A stretch of DNA of 9,041 nt, from assembly GCA_905236255.1 (NCBI GenBank), contig CAJOPK010000188.1:1-9041 (forward strand). The letters are read 5' to 3'. This DNA is from an uncultured Selenomonadaceae bacterium (lineage in GTDB: Bacteria; Bacillota; Negativicutes; Selenomonadales; Selenomonadaceae). Both the position numbers and the translations under genes were made by a program. Below, one piece after another: positions 1 to 6,718 of this stretch; position 1 is the first letter of the stretch, and every line of letters begins with the position of its first letter. Under the pieces are notes generated by a model, which made no database searches, was not told the origin of the DNA, and saw only the letters and a list, made by a program, of their open reading frames with translations.

Positions 1-49
1 CTTATATCACCCGATTGAAATCGGGAGTTTTACGGCATATTTTAAATAA
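1..49. repeat. Palindromic dispersed repeat, copy 1 (truncated by window edge)
   Basis: All 49 bases are identical to 4407-4455, in the same orientation. The copy contains the central hairpin CCCGAT-TGAA-ATCGGG (10-25) and the right outer arm GGCATATTTTAAATAA (34-49). Its left outer arm would lie before base 1. Identity ends at base 50, exactly where the inverted repeat of copy 2 ends, which supports this as the true boundary of a discrete element. It lies 55 bp beyond the stop codon of the M23 peptidase gene, so both copies sit at the 3' end of a transcription unit. Function is unknown; candidates are a REP/MITE-like repeat or a 3'-end RNA structure. Confidence 0.85.
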
Positions 50-95
50 AAAAATCTCCTTCCGCCTGCCTTATAAAAAAAATTTGAGCAGGTGG
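48..95 (-). terminator. Possible weak terminator after the M23 peptidase gene
   Basis: The arms 88-95 and 62-69 can pair over 8 bp with one A-C mismatch in minus-strand RNA and an 18-nt A/U-rich loop. A run of seven T on the minus strand (54-48) follows, but only after a 7-nt gap, which is longer than in a typical intrinsic terminator. In plus-strand RNA the same stem would be complete with one G-U pair. The position just after the stop codon at 105 is right for termination of the sbcC-DUF4446-M23 unit, but the structure is weak. Confidence 0.3.
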
Positions 96-104
96 TAAAA
101 TTTG

Positions 105-1091
105 TCAAAGATAACTTACCGGATTTACTCTTTGTCCGTTTATGTGAACTTCATAATGGACATGAGGACCGGTGCTGAATCCGGTACTTCCCATGTAAGC
201 GATAAGTTGACCGCGTTTGACCGCCTGACCGGTCGCCACGACAACTTGAGAGGCATGACCGTAACGGGTCATTATTCCGTTCCCGTGATTTATGTCAACC
301 ATATTTCCGTAGCCGCCGGAGTTCCAGCCGGCATATTCGACAATGCCGTCGGCAGTCGCGATAATCGGGGTTCCCATATCGTTGGCAATGTCAATGCCCG
401 GATGAAAATCGGTGCCGCCCCAACGCAATCCGTAAGGAGAAGTGACCACGCCGTTGACCGGCCAAATTGAAGGATAATGAGAATCTGCGGAAGGAGTGCC
501 GCGAAATTTGCTTATGTCAAATTCTCCGGAATAAGTTCCGGAAATGAAAGCTCCCGCCGCCAAAGTATCACGGCGCGCCTTAATTTGAGTTTGAAAATCG
601 TCAAGGCTTGCAATTCGTGTTTTCGTGCGTTCTTCAATCATTGAAAGTGCTTCGGAAACATCTTCGACGCTCAATTCACCGACCGGTCCGCCCTGACCGC
701 CGGAATTTTCTTCGGGCGGATTTTCACTTTCCGGAGGTGCGGGATTTTCGGCAGGTTTATCCTCTTTCGGCGGATTTAATCCGGCTTGAATACGGAGTTC
801 GTTTTCGCGTTGAGATAAATTTTGAAGCGTTTCGTTCAATTCTCCGGCTTTCTTTGAAAGGTTTAAAATTTGTTCCTGACGAATTTCTCCGGCTTTTTCG
901 ACTTCGTTTACGATCTCGATATTTTTCTGCTTGTGCATAGCGGAATAAACCGAATAACCGCAGGAACCGACAAAAATTATTCCCGCCAGAGCCAATGACA
1001 CCGCTCCGAATTTAAAGAGTCCGGGCGAAAGATTTATTCGACGTTCCTTGCCGCCGCCGGTTATTTTTATCTCATAATTTTCGTTGTCCAT
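105..1091 (-). CDS. Membrane-anchored M23 family (LytM-type) peptidoglycan endopeptidase
   Basis: This 328-residue protein should cut peptide cross-links in peptidoglycan on the outer face of the cytoplasmic membrane. It has a short charged N-terminus, one membrane segment at about residues 28-49, a probable coiled coil at 55-105, a Pro/Glu-rich linker at about 107-140, a spacer, and a C-terminal LytM domain from about 214. The zinc and catalytic residues of the family are all visible: H230 and D234 (FHPGID), H279 (RYGHAS), and H310 and H312 (HVHYE). Their spacing closely matches LytM, so the enzyme is probably active rather than a degenerate regulator of the EnvC type. The ATG start has GGGAG at 1101-1105, nine bases upstream and inside the end of the DUF4446 gene. 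Only 3 bp separate the two genes, so they are very likely co-transcribed. The exact biological role (cell shape, division or remodelling) cannot be told from sequence. Confidence 0.93.
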   Translation of the reverse strand: MDNENYEIKITGGGKERRINLSPGLFKFGAVSLALAGIIFVGSCGYSVYSAMHKQKNIEIVNEVEKAGEIRQEQILNLSKKAGELNETLQNLSQRENELRIQAGLNPPKEDKPAENPAPPESENPPEENSGGQGGPVGELSVEDVSEALSMIEERTKTRIASLDDFQTQIKARRDTLAAGAFISGTYSGEFDISKFRGTPSADSHYPSIWPVNGVVTSPYGLRWGGTDFHPGIDIANDMGTPIIATADGIVEYAGWNSGGYGNMVDINHGNGIMTRYGHASQVVVATGQAVKRGQLIAYMGSTGFSTGPHVHYEVHINGQRVNPVSYL

Positions 1092-1094
1092 TTT

Positions 1095-1607
1095 TTAATT
1101 CTCCCGTTTGTTGTTCATTGCCTCATTCAAAGCCTGTTCTTCCTCCGGCGTCAATTTGTAATGCGGCGACCTTCCGTGTTCTATCGGCTTTGCATAACTG
1201 CGCGTAAAATTCCGTGCAAATATTGTGGAGAAAATTACGCCGTTGTCGTCCGCGTCCAAAAACGCAACGCAATAACTCAAATCCGATCCGGTATCCTCAA
1301 AAGCCCGAAACCTGACGATTGACTTTTTGGTTATCGCCTTTTGCAAAACATAATTCATTTTATTCATTTCGTTTTGCATTTGATTTTGAGTTTCGATAAC
1401 CTTGTTGACTTCGTCGGTTTGAGAATTCAGCATTTTCTCCAAATTCCCGCCGTCAAAACCGGTCATCATTTTTTTGTAACGTTTTTTCATATGATTCAGA
1501 TCCGATTGCAAATTTATGATAAATCCGATAAGTGCAAGAATGATAACGACAACCGCCCCAAAAACTGCGGCCGGATTTGCCAAAATCAGGGCATTTGCCT
1601 GCTCCAT
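1095..1607 (-). CDS. DUF4446 family membrane-anchored protein
   Basis: This protein of 170 residues has one N-terminal membrane segment (about 14-33), a predicted coiled coil (about 35-80) and a C-terminal globular part with the pattern VRFRAFEDTGSDLSYCVAFLD, followed by FARNFTRSYAKPIEHG. I recognise this as the DUF4446 family of Bacillota, whose biochemical role is not known. The ATG at 1607 is preferred to an upstream in-frame start at 1649 because it has a very strong ribosome binding site, GGAGGAGG, at 1617-1624, and because the membrane helix then falls near the N-terminus, as usual in the family. The longer version would add a basic stretch and overlap the end of sbcC. It lies 22 bp after sbcC and 3 bp before the M23 peptidase gene. 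The shared layout with that peptidase (membrane segment, coiled coil, C-terminal domain) makes a joint role in the envelope plausible, but this is inference. Confidence 0.85.
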   Translation of the reverse strand: MEQANALILANPAAVFGAVVVIILALIGFIINLQSDLNHMKKRYKKMMTGFDGGNLEKMLNSQTDEVNKVIETQNQMQNEMNKMNYVLQKAITKKSIVRFRAFEDTGSDLSYCVAFLDADDNGVIFSTIFARNFTRSYAKPIEHGRSPHYKLTPEEEQALNEAMNNKREN

Positions 1608-1616
1608 GAAATTTTT

Positions 1617-1624
1617 CCTCCTCC
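1617..1624 (-). promoter_or_regulatory. Ribosome binding site deciding the DUF4446 start
   Basis: GGAGGAGG on the minus strand stands nine bases before the ATG at 1607, in the short gap after the sbcC stop codon. It is the reason for choosing 1607 over the in-frame start at 1649. Confidence 0.8.
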
Positions 1625-1629
1625 GGGTT

Positions 1630-4317
1630 CTAATTTTCAAAATCGGCATGACTTCCGGTTTTTGTCTTTGTGATTTTCAGTCGCGTCGGAATTTGTTGCT
1701 TGAGTTCTTCGACGTGTGAAATTATTCCGACAAGTCTGCCGCCCTTTTGCAATTCAAGCAAGGCCTTCATTGCGGTATCCAAAGTTTCGCTGTCGAGCGT
1801 GCCGAATCCTTCATCAATAAAAATCGTGTCAAGTTTTATTCCGCCGACTGTATTTTTGACGGTTGCGGCAAGTCCCAACGCAAGGGAAAGTGACGCAAGG
1901 AAAGATTCGCCGCCGGAAAGAGTTTCGACCGGGCGGACGGTATCGGCATAGTAATCGTAAATTTCAAGATTTAATCCGGCAGTCGATGCCCTTGTTTTTC
2001 CGGCATCTTTTGCCAAAAGTTTATAACGCCCGTCACTCATTTTTTCAAGCCGGTTATTGGCTTCGTTTACGATTTCTCGAAACATTGAGCGCAAATGATA
2101 GCGCAGGAAGGAAATTTTTTGTTTGCCGTCAATCCCCCGCGCAACATTTGAAAGGCGCGTCCATATATCGGAATTTTTTTGAGCTGTCTCAATTTCCGAA
2201 ACAAGACTTTTCAATTTTTCGGTAAGTCTTTTCAAGTTGTTCAAGCGGTTTGAATAATCCGATTCCCCGCGAATCATCAATTCGTGTTCTTTTTTCAAAT
2301 TTTCGGATTCCGCACGCAGCGCCGAAATATCCGGCTTTATTTTCCCGGAAACTTTTTCGGCAATTTCGTCGCGTTCGATCCGGGCAGATTTTAAAGCCGA
2401 TTCCGCTCCGGATTTTTCGTTGCTTTTTTTGTGAAAATTTTCGTCCGCCTTTTTCCAAGCGTCGTCAAGTTTTCTTTTCAAAATTTCCGCCGCATTTAAA
2501 TCTTCGCCCAATTTTTCCGGCGCGGCGGAATATTCTTCCGGAATTTGTTTAATTTTCTCGTCAATCACTCCGCGCAAATTTGCCGCCGCCTTCGCCGCCG
2601 TTTCATATTTTTTCCGTGCATTTTCCAAATTTGTCGTATTTTCCGAAATACATTTTTCTCCCTTTTTCAGATTTTCGCGAGTCTTTTTCAAGGCTTGATT
2701 GTCGGTTTCCGCCTTTGCGAAAAGTTCTTCCGCCGCTTTGAGTTCCAAAGTTTCGGAAAATTTTTCGAGCCGGTCTTTTGCATTTTTCAATCTTTCGCCG
2801 GCGGTCGCCTCCGATTTTTCTGCGGAAGATTTTTCCGCTTCAAATCTTTTGTATTTGGCGTCCGCTTCCTCAATCTGCTTGTCGGTCGGGATTGCTTCCT
2901 CACTCAAAGCCTTTTGCGGGTGATGAATTGAGCCGCAGACCGGGCAGGGCTTGCCGTCCTCCAAATTCGCCGCAAGCATTGCCGCGCTCCCGGAATATTG
3001 CAAATGCCGCAATCTTTCAAGTTCGATCCCGGCTTTTTTGTAATTTTCCGTTGCCGCCGAAAGTTTTTTTGTCGCCGCCGAAAAATCCCTTTCAAACTTT
3101 GCAACGGATTTCAAAATTTCGTCGCGATCCTTTGCGTCTTTCAATTTTTGTTTTGCAATTTCAAAATTTTTTTCCGCCGGTCGAAATTGTTCCTCCTCTC
3201 CCTTCAAAATGTTCATTCTTTCTTCAAAGCGTTTTGATTTTCTTTCATATTCGACAACCGCTTCACGGGAAATTTTTTCTTCTTCTTCCGCATTTGAAAA
3301 ATTCTCCCGTGCTTTTTTGAGTTCCGAAATCATTTCGGAGATTTTTTTAAACTCAACGATTTTTTGATCCGTTTCCCGGCGTTTGTTTTCCTCATTTTTT
3401 CTCAAATCGTATTCGGTTTTTGCGTCGGTAAGTTCAGCCGCAACCTTTTTCAAAAACGTTTCCGCACTTTTCAGGCGTTCCGATTTTTTTTCAAGCGTTT
3501 CAAAATCTTTATACAAAATTTCGCCGGCGATCAAATTTTTTGCCGCAGTATCCGAAAGTTCCTTTGATTTCGCAACCTTTAATTTTATTTCGGCAAGTTC
3601 GTCCTCAAATTTCTTCAAAATTTCCGGAATGATTTTCGGAGTAAAATTTTCCGGTTCAATTTCGCAAATGCTTTGAATTTCGTTAAGACAATTTTTTTGA
3701 GTCGAAAGAAGTCCGGAAAGTTCTCCGGAAAATTTATCGGCACGTTCTTTGAGTTTTTGCGCGATCAATTCGTAAAATTTCGCATCAAAAATCGTCTTTA
3801 AAAGACTTTCGCGCTCATCGGATTTTGCCGTCAAAAATTTCTTGAAATCCCCCTGCGGCAAAATTACGACTTGCCGGAACTGATCGCTTTTAAAGCCGAG
3901 CAAATTTTGAATCATCGGGGTAACTTCCGAAGATTTTTCGGAAATTTGTTTTTCATCGCGATAAAGTTCGGCGGTCGGATTTTCCTTGACAAACCCGGAG
4001 CCTCTCAAACTTTTTCTTTCATATCCGGGACTTCTGCGGACTCTGTAAACTTTTTCGCCGATTTTGAAAGAAAAATCCACTTCGGTTTTTTCGGTCGGTG
4101 CAGCATGTTCGGAGCGCATCATCGAGCCGTCGCGCTGACCGCCGGAACTGTCCGCATAAAGCGCGTAACAGATCGCGTCCAAAATTGTGGTTTTCCCGGA
4201 ACCGGTCGCGCCGTGAATCAGGAAAATTTTTTCGCTGCCGAGTCCCTTTTCAAAATCCAGCTCAACTTCACCGGCAAAAGCTCCGAAAGCCTTCATTCGC
4301 AATTTCAAAGGTATCAT
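1630..4317 (-). CDS. sbcC: SbcC-like exonuclease subunit, Rad50-type SMC ATPase
   Basis: This 895-residue protein is the ATPase and DNA-tethering subunit of the SbcCD (Mre11-Rad50-type) nuclease, which opens DNA hairpins and protein-blocked ends. The N-terminal ATPase lobe has Walker A GATGSGKT at 36-43 and the Q-loop region VILPQGDF near 150. Two long Lys/Glu-rich coiled-coil arms follow, joined by a zinc hook with C458 and C461 in CPVCG. The C-terminal lobe has the ABC signature LSGGES at 800-805, Walker B ending in D835-E836 (IFIDEGFGTLD), and the switch histidine in IISHVEEL. It is shorter than the roughly 1050-residue E. coli protein because the coiled coils are shorter; no motif is missing. 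The ATG has GGAGG at 4323-4327. The usual partner gene sbcD is not adjacent: the upstream neighbour is a transporter behind a terminator. Expression probably starts from its own extended -10 promoter. Confidence 0.95.
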   Translation of the reverse strand: MIPLKLRMKAFGAFAGEVELDFEKGLGSEKIFLIHGATGSGKTTILDAICYALYADSSGGQRDGSMMRSEHAAPTEKTEVDFSFKIGEKVYRVRRSPGYERKSLRGSGFVKENPTAELYRDEKQISEKSSEVTPMIQNLLGFKSDQFRQVVILPQGDFKKFLTAKSDERESLLKTIFDAKFYELIAQKLKERADKFSGELSGLLSTQKNCLNEIQSICEIEPENFTPKIIPEILKKFEDELAEIKLKVAKSKELSDTAAKNLIAGEILYKDFETLEKKSERLKSAETFLKKVAAELTDAKTEYDLRKNEENKRRETDQKIVEFKKISEMISELKKARENFSNAEEEEKISREAVVEYERKSKRFEERMNILKGEEEQFRPAEKNFEIAKQKLKDAKDRDEILKSVAKFERDFSAATKKLSAATENYKKAGIELERLRHLQYSGSAAMLAANLEDGKPCPVCGSIHHPQKALSEEAIPTDKQIEEADAKYKRFEAEKSSAEKSEATAGERLKNAKDRLEKFSETLELKAAEELFAKAETDNQALKKTRENLKKGEKCISENTTNLENARKKYETAAKAAANLRGVIDEKIKQIPEEYSAAPEKLGEDLNAAEILKRKLDDAWKKADENFHKKSNEKSGAESALKSARIERDEIAEKVSGKIKPDISALRAESENLKKEHELMIRGESDYSNRLNNLKRLTEKLKSLVSEIETAQKNSDIWTRLSNVARGIDGKQKISFLRYHLRSMFREIVNEANNRLEKMSDGRYKLLAKDAGKTRASTAGLNLEIYDYYADTVRPVETLSGGESFLASLSLALGLAATVKNTVGGIKLDTIFIDEGFGTLDSETLDTAMKALLELQKGGRLVGIISHVEELKQQIPTRLKITKTKTGSHADFEN

Positions 4318-4343
4318 TTTTTCCTCCGTTTAAAATTCGCCAC

Positions 4344-4384
4344 AAAAAAATTCGGAAGGATTATAACACAAAAATCCTTCCGAA
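4344..4384 (-). terminator. Strong rho-independent terminator after the transporter gene
   Basis: A perfect 12-bp stem is formed by 4373-4384 (TTCGGAAGGATT on the minus strand) and 4351-4362 (AATCCTTCCGAA), with a 10-nt loop at 4363-4372. Seven T follow directly on the minus strand (4350-4344). This is a textbook intrinsic terminator for RNA entering from the flhF-flhG-transporter unit. Its loop contains the -10 box of the next gene. Confidence 0.88.
4360..4368 (-). promoter_or_regulatory. Extended -10 promoter for sbcC
   Basis: The minus strand reads TGTTATAAT, a perfect extended -10 box (TGnTATAAT). No good -35 hexamer is seen 16-18 bp upstream (TTCTTT is the nearest), which is tolerable for an extended -10 promoter. 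The expected start is near 4353, giving a leader of about 36 nt with GGAGG at 4323-4327 and the sbcC ATG at 4317. The box straddles the loop and the downstream arm of the terminator hairpin. Confidence 0.6.
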
Positions 4385-4391
4385 AGAATTT

Positions 4392-4455
4392 TTATTTAAA
4401 ATATGCCTTATATCACCCGATTGAAATCGGGAGTTTTACGGCATATTTTAAATAA
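4392..4455. repeat. Palindromic dispersed repeat, copy 2 (complete, 64 bp)
   Basis: A perfect 16-bp outer inverted repeat, TTATTTAAAATATGCC at 4392-4407 and GGCATATTTTAAATAA at 4440-4455, encloses an inner 6-bp hairpin, CCCGAT (4416-4421) and ATCGGG (4426-4431), around a TGAA tetraloop. Two 8-nt arms between the stems (4408-4415, 4432-4439) are not complementary as a whole and give the element a direction. Bases 4407-4455 are identical to 1-49. It starts 11 bp after the stop codon of the transporter gene and precedes the terminator. It does not look like a terminator itself because no T-run follows on the minus strand. Confidence 0.9.
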
Positions 4456-4466
4456 TCGACCATCTG

Positions 4467-5801
4467 TCAACTTTCTTCTATTTCTTCCAAAGTTTTTTGC
4501 TTGCTCTCAATTCCCAAAGTCAAAATGACTATCGAAACCATTACAAAAACCGACGCGAACATCGCAAAAATTGAATTCATGTGAGCCCCGCCGGTCAGCA
4601 AAATTCCCACAACCGCCGGAGCGGTCATTCCGCCTATTCTGCCGAATCCCGCCGCCCAGCCGGATCCCAGCGCACGAATTGAAGTCGGATAAAGTTCCGG
4701 AGTGTAAGTATAAATTACTCCCCACGCCCCCAGATTGAAAAAACTCATCGACGCACCCCAAATCAAAAGTTCGGTTGCCGTTCCGGCATTTCCGAAAAAG
4801 TAACTGCATACTCCGGACATCAGCAAAAACCCGGACAAAGTGTACCGGCGACCGATTAAATCGACCAGCCAAGCCGCCGCAAAATATCCCGGAAGTTGCG
4901 CCAAAGTCATTATCAGGACATATTCAAAAGTTTTTACGACGGCAAAACCCTGCGCGAAAACTATTGAAGGCAACCACATAAAAATCCCGTAATAGCTGTA
5001 AACAATTCCAAACCACGCAATCCAAAGCATGATCGTCCTTACTCTGAATTTCGGCGACCACAAAGTCAAAAAATTTTGTTCGACTTCCGAATTTTTTCCG
5101 GTTTCAATCGGCAAAAGTTCTTTGTCGAAAGGCTTGCTTTCCACGCCGAGCTTTTCTTCCAATGACAAAATTATTTTTTTCGCGTCGTCAATTTTGTTTT
5201 TCGAGATTAAATATCTGACCGATTCCGGCATATGAAGGCGAATCAGAAATACATACAGTGCCGGAAGTGCGCCGATAAAAAATGCAATTTGCCAGCCGAA
5301 TTGCGGGATCAAAAGGTATGAGATACAGGCGGCAACAATCCAGCCCACGCCCCAAAAACTTTCAAGCAGGACGATAAATCTTCCCCGCAAATTTCCCGGC
5401 GCATATTCGCTCATCAAAGTGGCGGCAACCGGCAACTCTCCGCCGAGACCGAATCCGACAAAAAATCTGAATATCAGCAAAGATGTATAATTCCATGAAA
5501 TTGCACAAAGTCCGGTGGATAGACTGTATAAAATTACCGTTGCCGCAAAAACTTTTTTCCTTCCGAATTTGTCCGCCAACGTCCCCGCCAAAACCGCACC
5601 GAGTGCCATTCCGACAAGTCCGATACTTCCGATTTCTCCGGCTTGTGTCGGGGAAAGTCCCCATTCTTTTGACAAAACCGGCAATATAAACGAAATTAAA
5701 CCGGTGTCCATTGAATCGAACAGCCAGCCCAACCCCGTAACAAAAAGCAATTTGTAATGAAAATTACCTGTCGGCAAATTTTCAAGTCGATCGAGAATCA
5801 A
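4467..5801 (-). CDS. MFS transporter, NiaP-like (metabolite:H+ symporter type)
   Basis: This protein of 444 residues has the hydrophobic pattern of a 12-helix major facilitator in the cytoplasmic membrane. Family marks are FDSMDTG in helix 1 (D29 and D32), the loop motif DKFGRKK between helices 2 and 3, GGELPVA in helix 4, PESVRYL after helix 6, and DLIGRR in the second half. The FDxMD, LGGELPVA and LLESFWG patterns recall the NiaP/YceI niacin transporter group, so niacin or a related small acid is the leading guess; the substrate cannot be fixed from sequence. The start is TTG, supported by GAGGAGG at 5810-5816 with 8-nt spacing; the next methionine lies inside helix 1. The ribosome binding site overlaps the flhG stop codon, so translation is probably coupled to flhG. 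It appears to be the last gene of the unit, with a strong terminator downstream. No niacin-specific operator is visible. Confidence 0.9.
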   Translation of the reverse strand: MILDRLENLPTGNFHYKLLFVTGLGWLFDSMDTGLISFILPVLSKEWGLSPTQAGEIGSIGLVGMALGAVLAGTLADKFGRKKVFAATVILYSLSTGLCAISWNYTSLLIFRFFVGFGLGGELPVAATLMSEYAPGNLRGRFIVLLESFWGVGWIVAACISYLLIPQFGWQIAFFIGALPALYVFLIRLHMPESVRYLISKNKIDDAKKIILSLEEKLGVESKPFDKELLPIETGKNSEVEQNFLTLWSPKFRVRTIMLWIAWFGIVYSYYGIFMWLPSIVFAQGFAVVKTFEYVLIMTLAQLPGYFAAAWLVDLIGRRYTLSGFLLMSGVCSYFFGNAGTATELLIWGASMSFFNLGAWGVIYTYTPELYPTSIRALGSGWAAGFGRIGGMTAPAVVGILLTGGAHMNSIFAMFASVFVMVSIVILTLGIESKQKTLEEIEES

Positions 5802-5809
5802 AATTTTTT

Positions 5810-5816
5810 CCTCCTC
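5810..5816 (-). promoter_or_regulatory. Ribosome binding site of the transporter, overlapping the flhG stop
   Basis: GAGGAGG on the minus strand lies 8 nt before the TTG at 5801 and shares bases with the flhG TGA (5815-5817). It supports the TTG start and suggests translational coupling. Confidence 0.75.
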
Positions 5817-6714
5817 AATATCCGAAAAGTCTTTCCAAAAATCCGCGCCAACCTCTTGAAACGCTTGTCATTTCCGCACCGGTCAAGATACTCTTTGCAA
5901 TTTCTTTTATACAAAGGGCTGCCGGCGATTCCGGATCGCTCAAAATAAAAGGCTCCTGATTTCTTACGGCATCACGGACGGCACGATCTTCATAAACGTA
6001 ACCGAGATAAGAAATTCGCATATCCAAAAATTTTTCGGTCGTCCTGTTTAATTTTTCGCCGGCATCAATTCCTTCCTCTTCCTCTCCTATCCTGTTTACA
6101 ATCAGCCGAATGTTTCTTTTGTTCGTGTACTGCGTGTAAGCCTTGACAACGGCATAAGCATCGGCAAGGGCGGTCGGTTCCGGAGTCGTTATCAACAAAA
6201 CTTCCTCCGCCGCCAAGACAAATTCCATAACGTTCCGGCTCAAGCCCGCGCCGGTATCTATTATTATCGTATCCGCCAATTCCGAACAACGATCCAATTT
6301 TCGGTGAAGTCGTCTTTGTGCCGAACGATTCACCCCCAAAGTCGCCTCAATTCCGGCAACTCCGGAAATATATTTTACCCCCTGCGCGCCTTCTTCGACA
6401 ACATCTTCCAATTCAACGCCTTCGTCAAGCAAATCTATAAGACTTCTGTTTGTAACCTTTCCCATCAAAACATTGACATTTGCCATTCCTATATCCGCAT
6501 CAATCAGCATGACGTGCCGTCCCGCCATTTGAAGGGCAACCGACAAATTGACGGCAATATTGGTTTTTCCCACCCCGCCCTTGCCGCTTGTTATCGCAAT
6601 GACGCGTGTATCTTCGGCGACCGCAAAATCAAGTTCGCCTATTGTCTTGTGTTCCGCGTCCTCTTCGGAACGCTCTTCAACCAAAGTTCTCAAAATTGAT
6701 GCCTGATCTTCCAT
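5815..6714 (-). CDS. flhG: FlhG (YlxH), MinD-like ATPase controlling flagellar number and position
   Basis: This protein of 299 residues matches the usual length of FlhG. It belongs to the MinD/ParA group and works with FlhF at the membrane to control where and how many flagella are built. Visible motifs are the deviant Walker A GKGGVGKT at 44-51, Walker A' DAD at 72-74 and Walker B IIIDTGAG at 150-157. The C-terminal GFLERLF could be the amphipathic membrane-targeting helix. The ATG at 6714 is preferred because it has GAGGG 8 nt upstream (6723-6727) and because the protein then begins MEDQASILR. This carries the DQAxxLR motif at residues 3-9, known in FlhG to stimulate the FlhF GTPase. A TTG at 6729 would add five residues and overlap flhF. 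The gene starts 4 bp after the flhF stop codon, so the two are surely co-transcribed. Confidence 0.95.
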   Translation of the reverse strand: MEDQASILRTLVEERSEEDAEHKTIGELDFAVAEDTRVIAITSGKGGVGKTNIAVNLSVALQMAGRHVMLIDADIGMANVNVLMGKVTNRSLIDLLDEGVELEDVVEEGAQGVKYISGVAGIEATLGVNRSAQRRLHRKLDRCSELADTIIIDTGAGLSRNVMEFVLAAEEVLLITTPEPTALADAYAVVKAYTQYTNKRNIRLIVNRIGEEEEGIDAGEKLNRTTEKFLDMRISYLGYVYEDRAVRDAVRNQEPFILSDPESPAALCIKEIAKSILTGAEMTSVSRGWRGFLERLFGY

Positions 6715-6718
6715 GATC

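Noticed and set aside
1608..1649. Longer DUF4446 protein beginning at 1649
   Set aside because: The extension overlaps sbcC and adds a basic stretch before the membrane helix; the GGAGGAGG site clearly serves ATG 1607.
2545..3676. Several long open frames on the plus strand opposite sbcC
   Set aside because: They are Phe/Arg/Ser-rich mirror frames of the Lys/Glu-rich coiled-coil codons, lack family features and ribosome binding sites, and are fully explained by sbcC.
4407..4455. Repeat containing GATTGAAA, resembling the end of some CRISPR repeats
   Set aside because: Only two copies are present, 4.4 kb apart with genes between them, and there are no regularly spaced spacers or cas genes.
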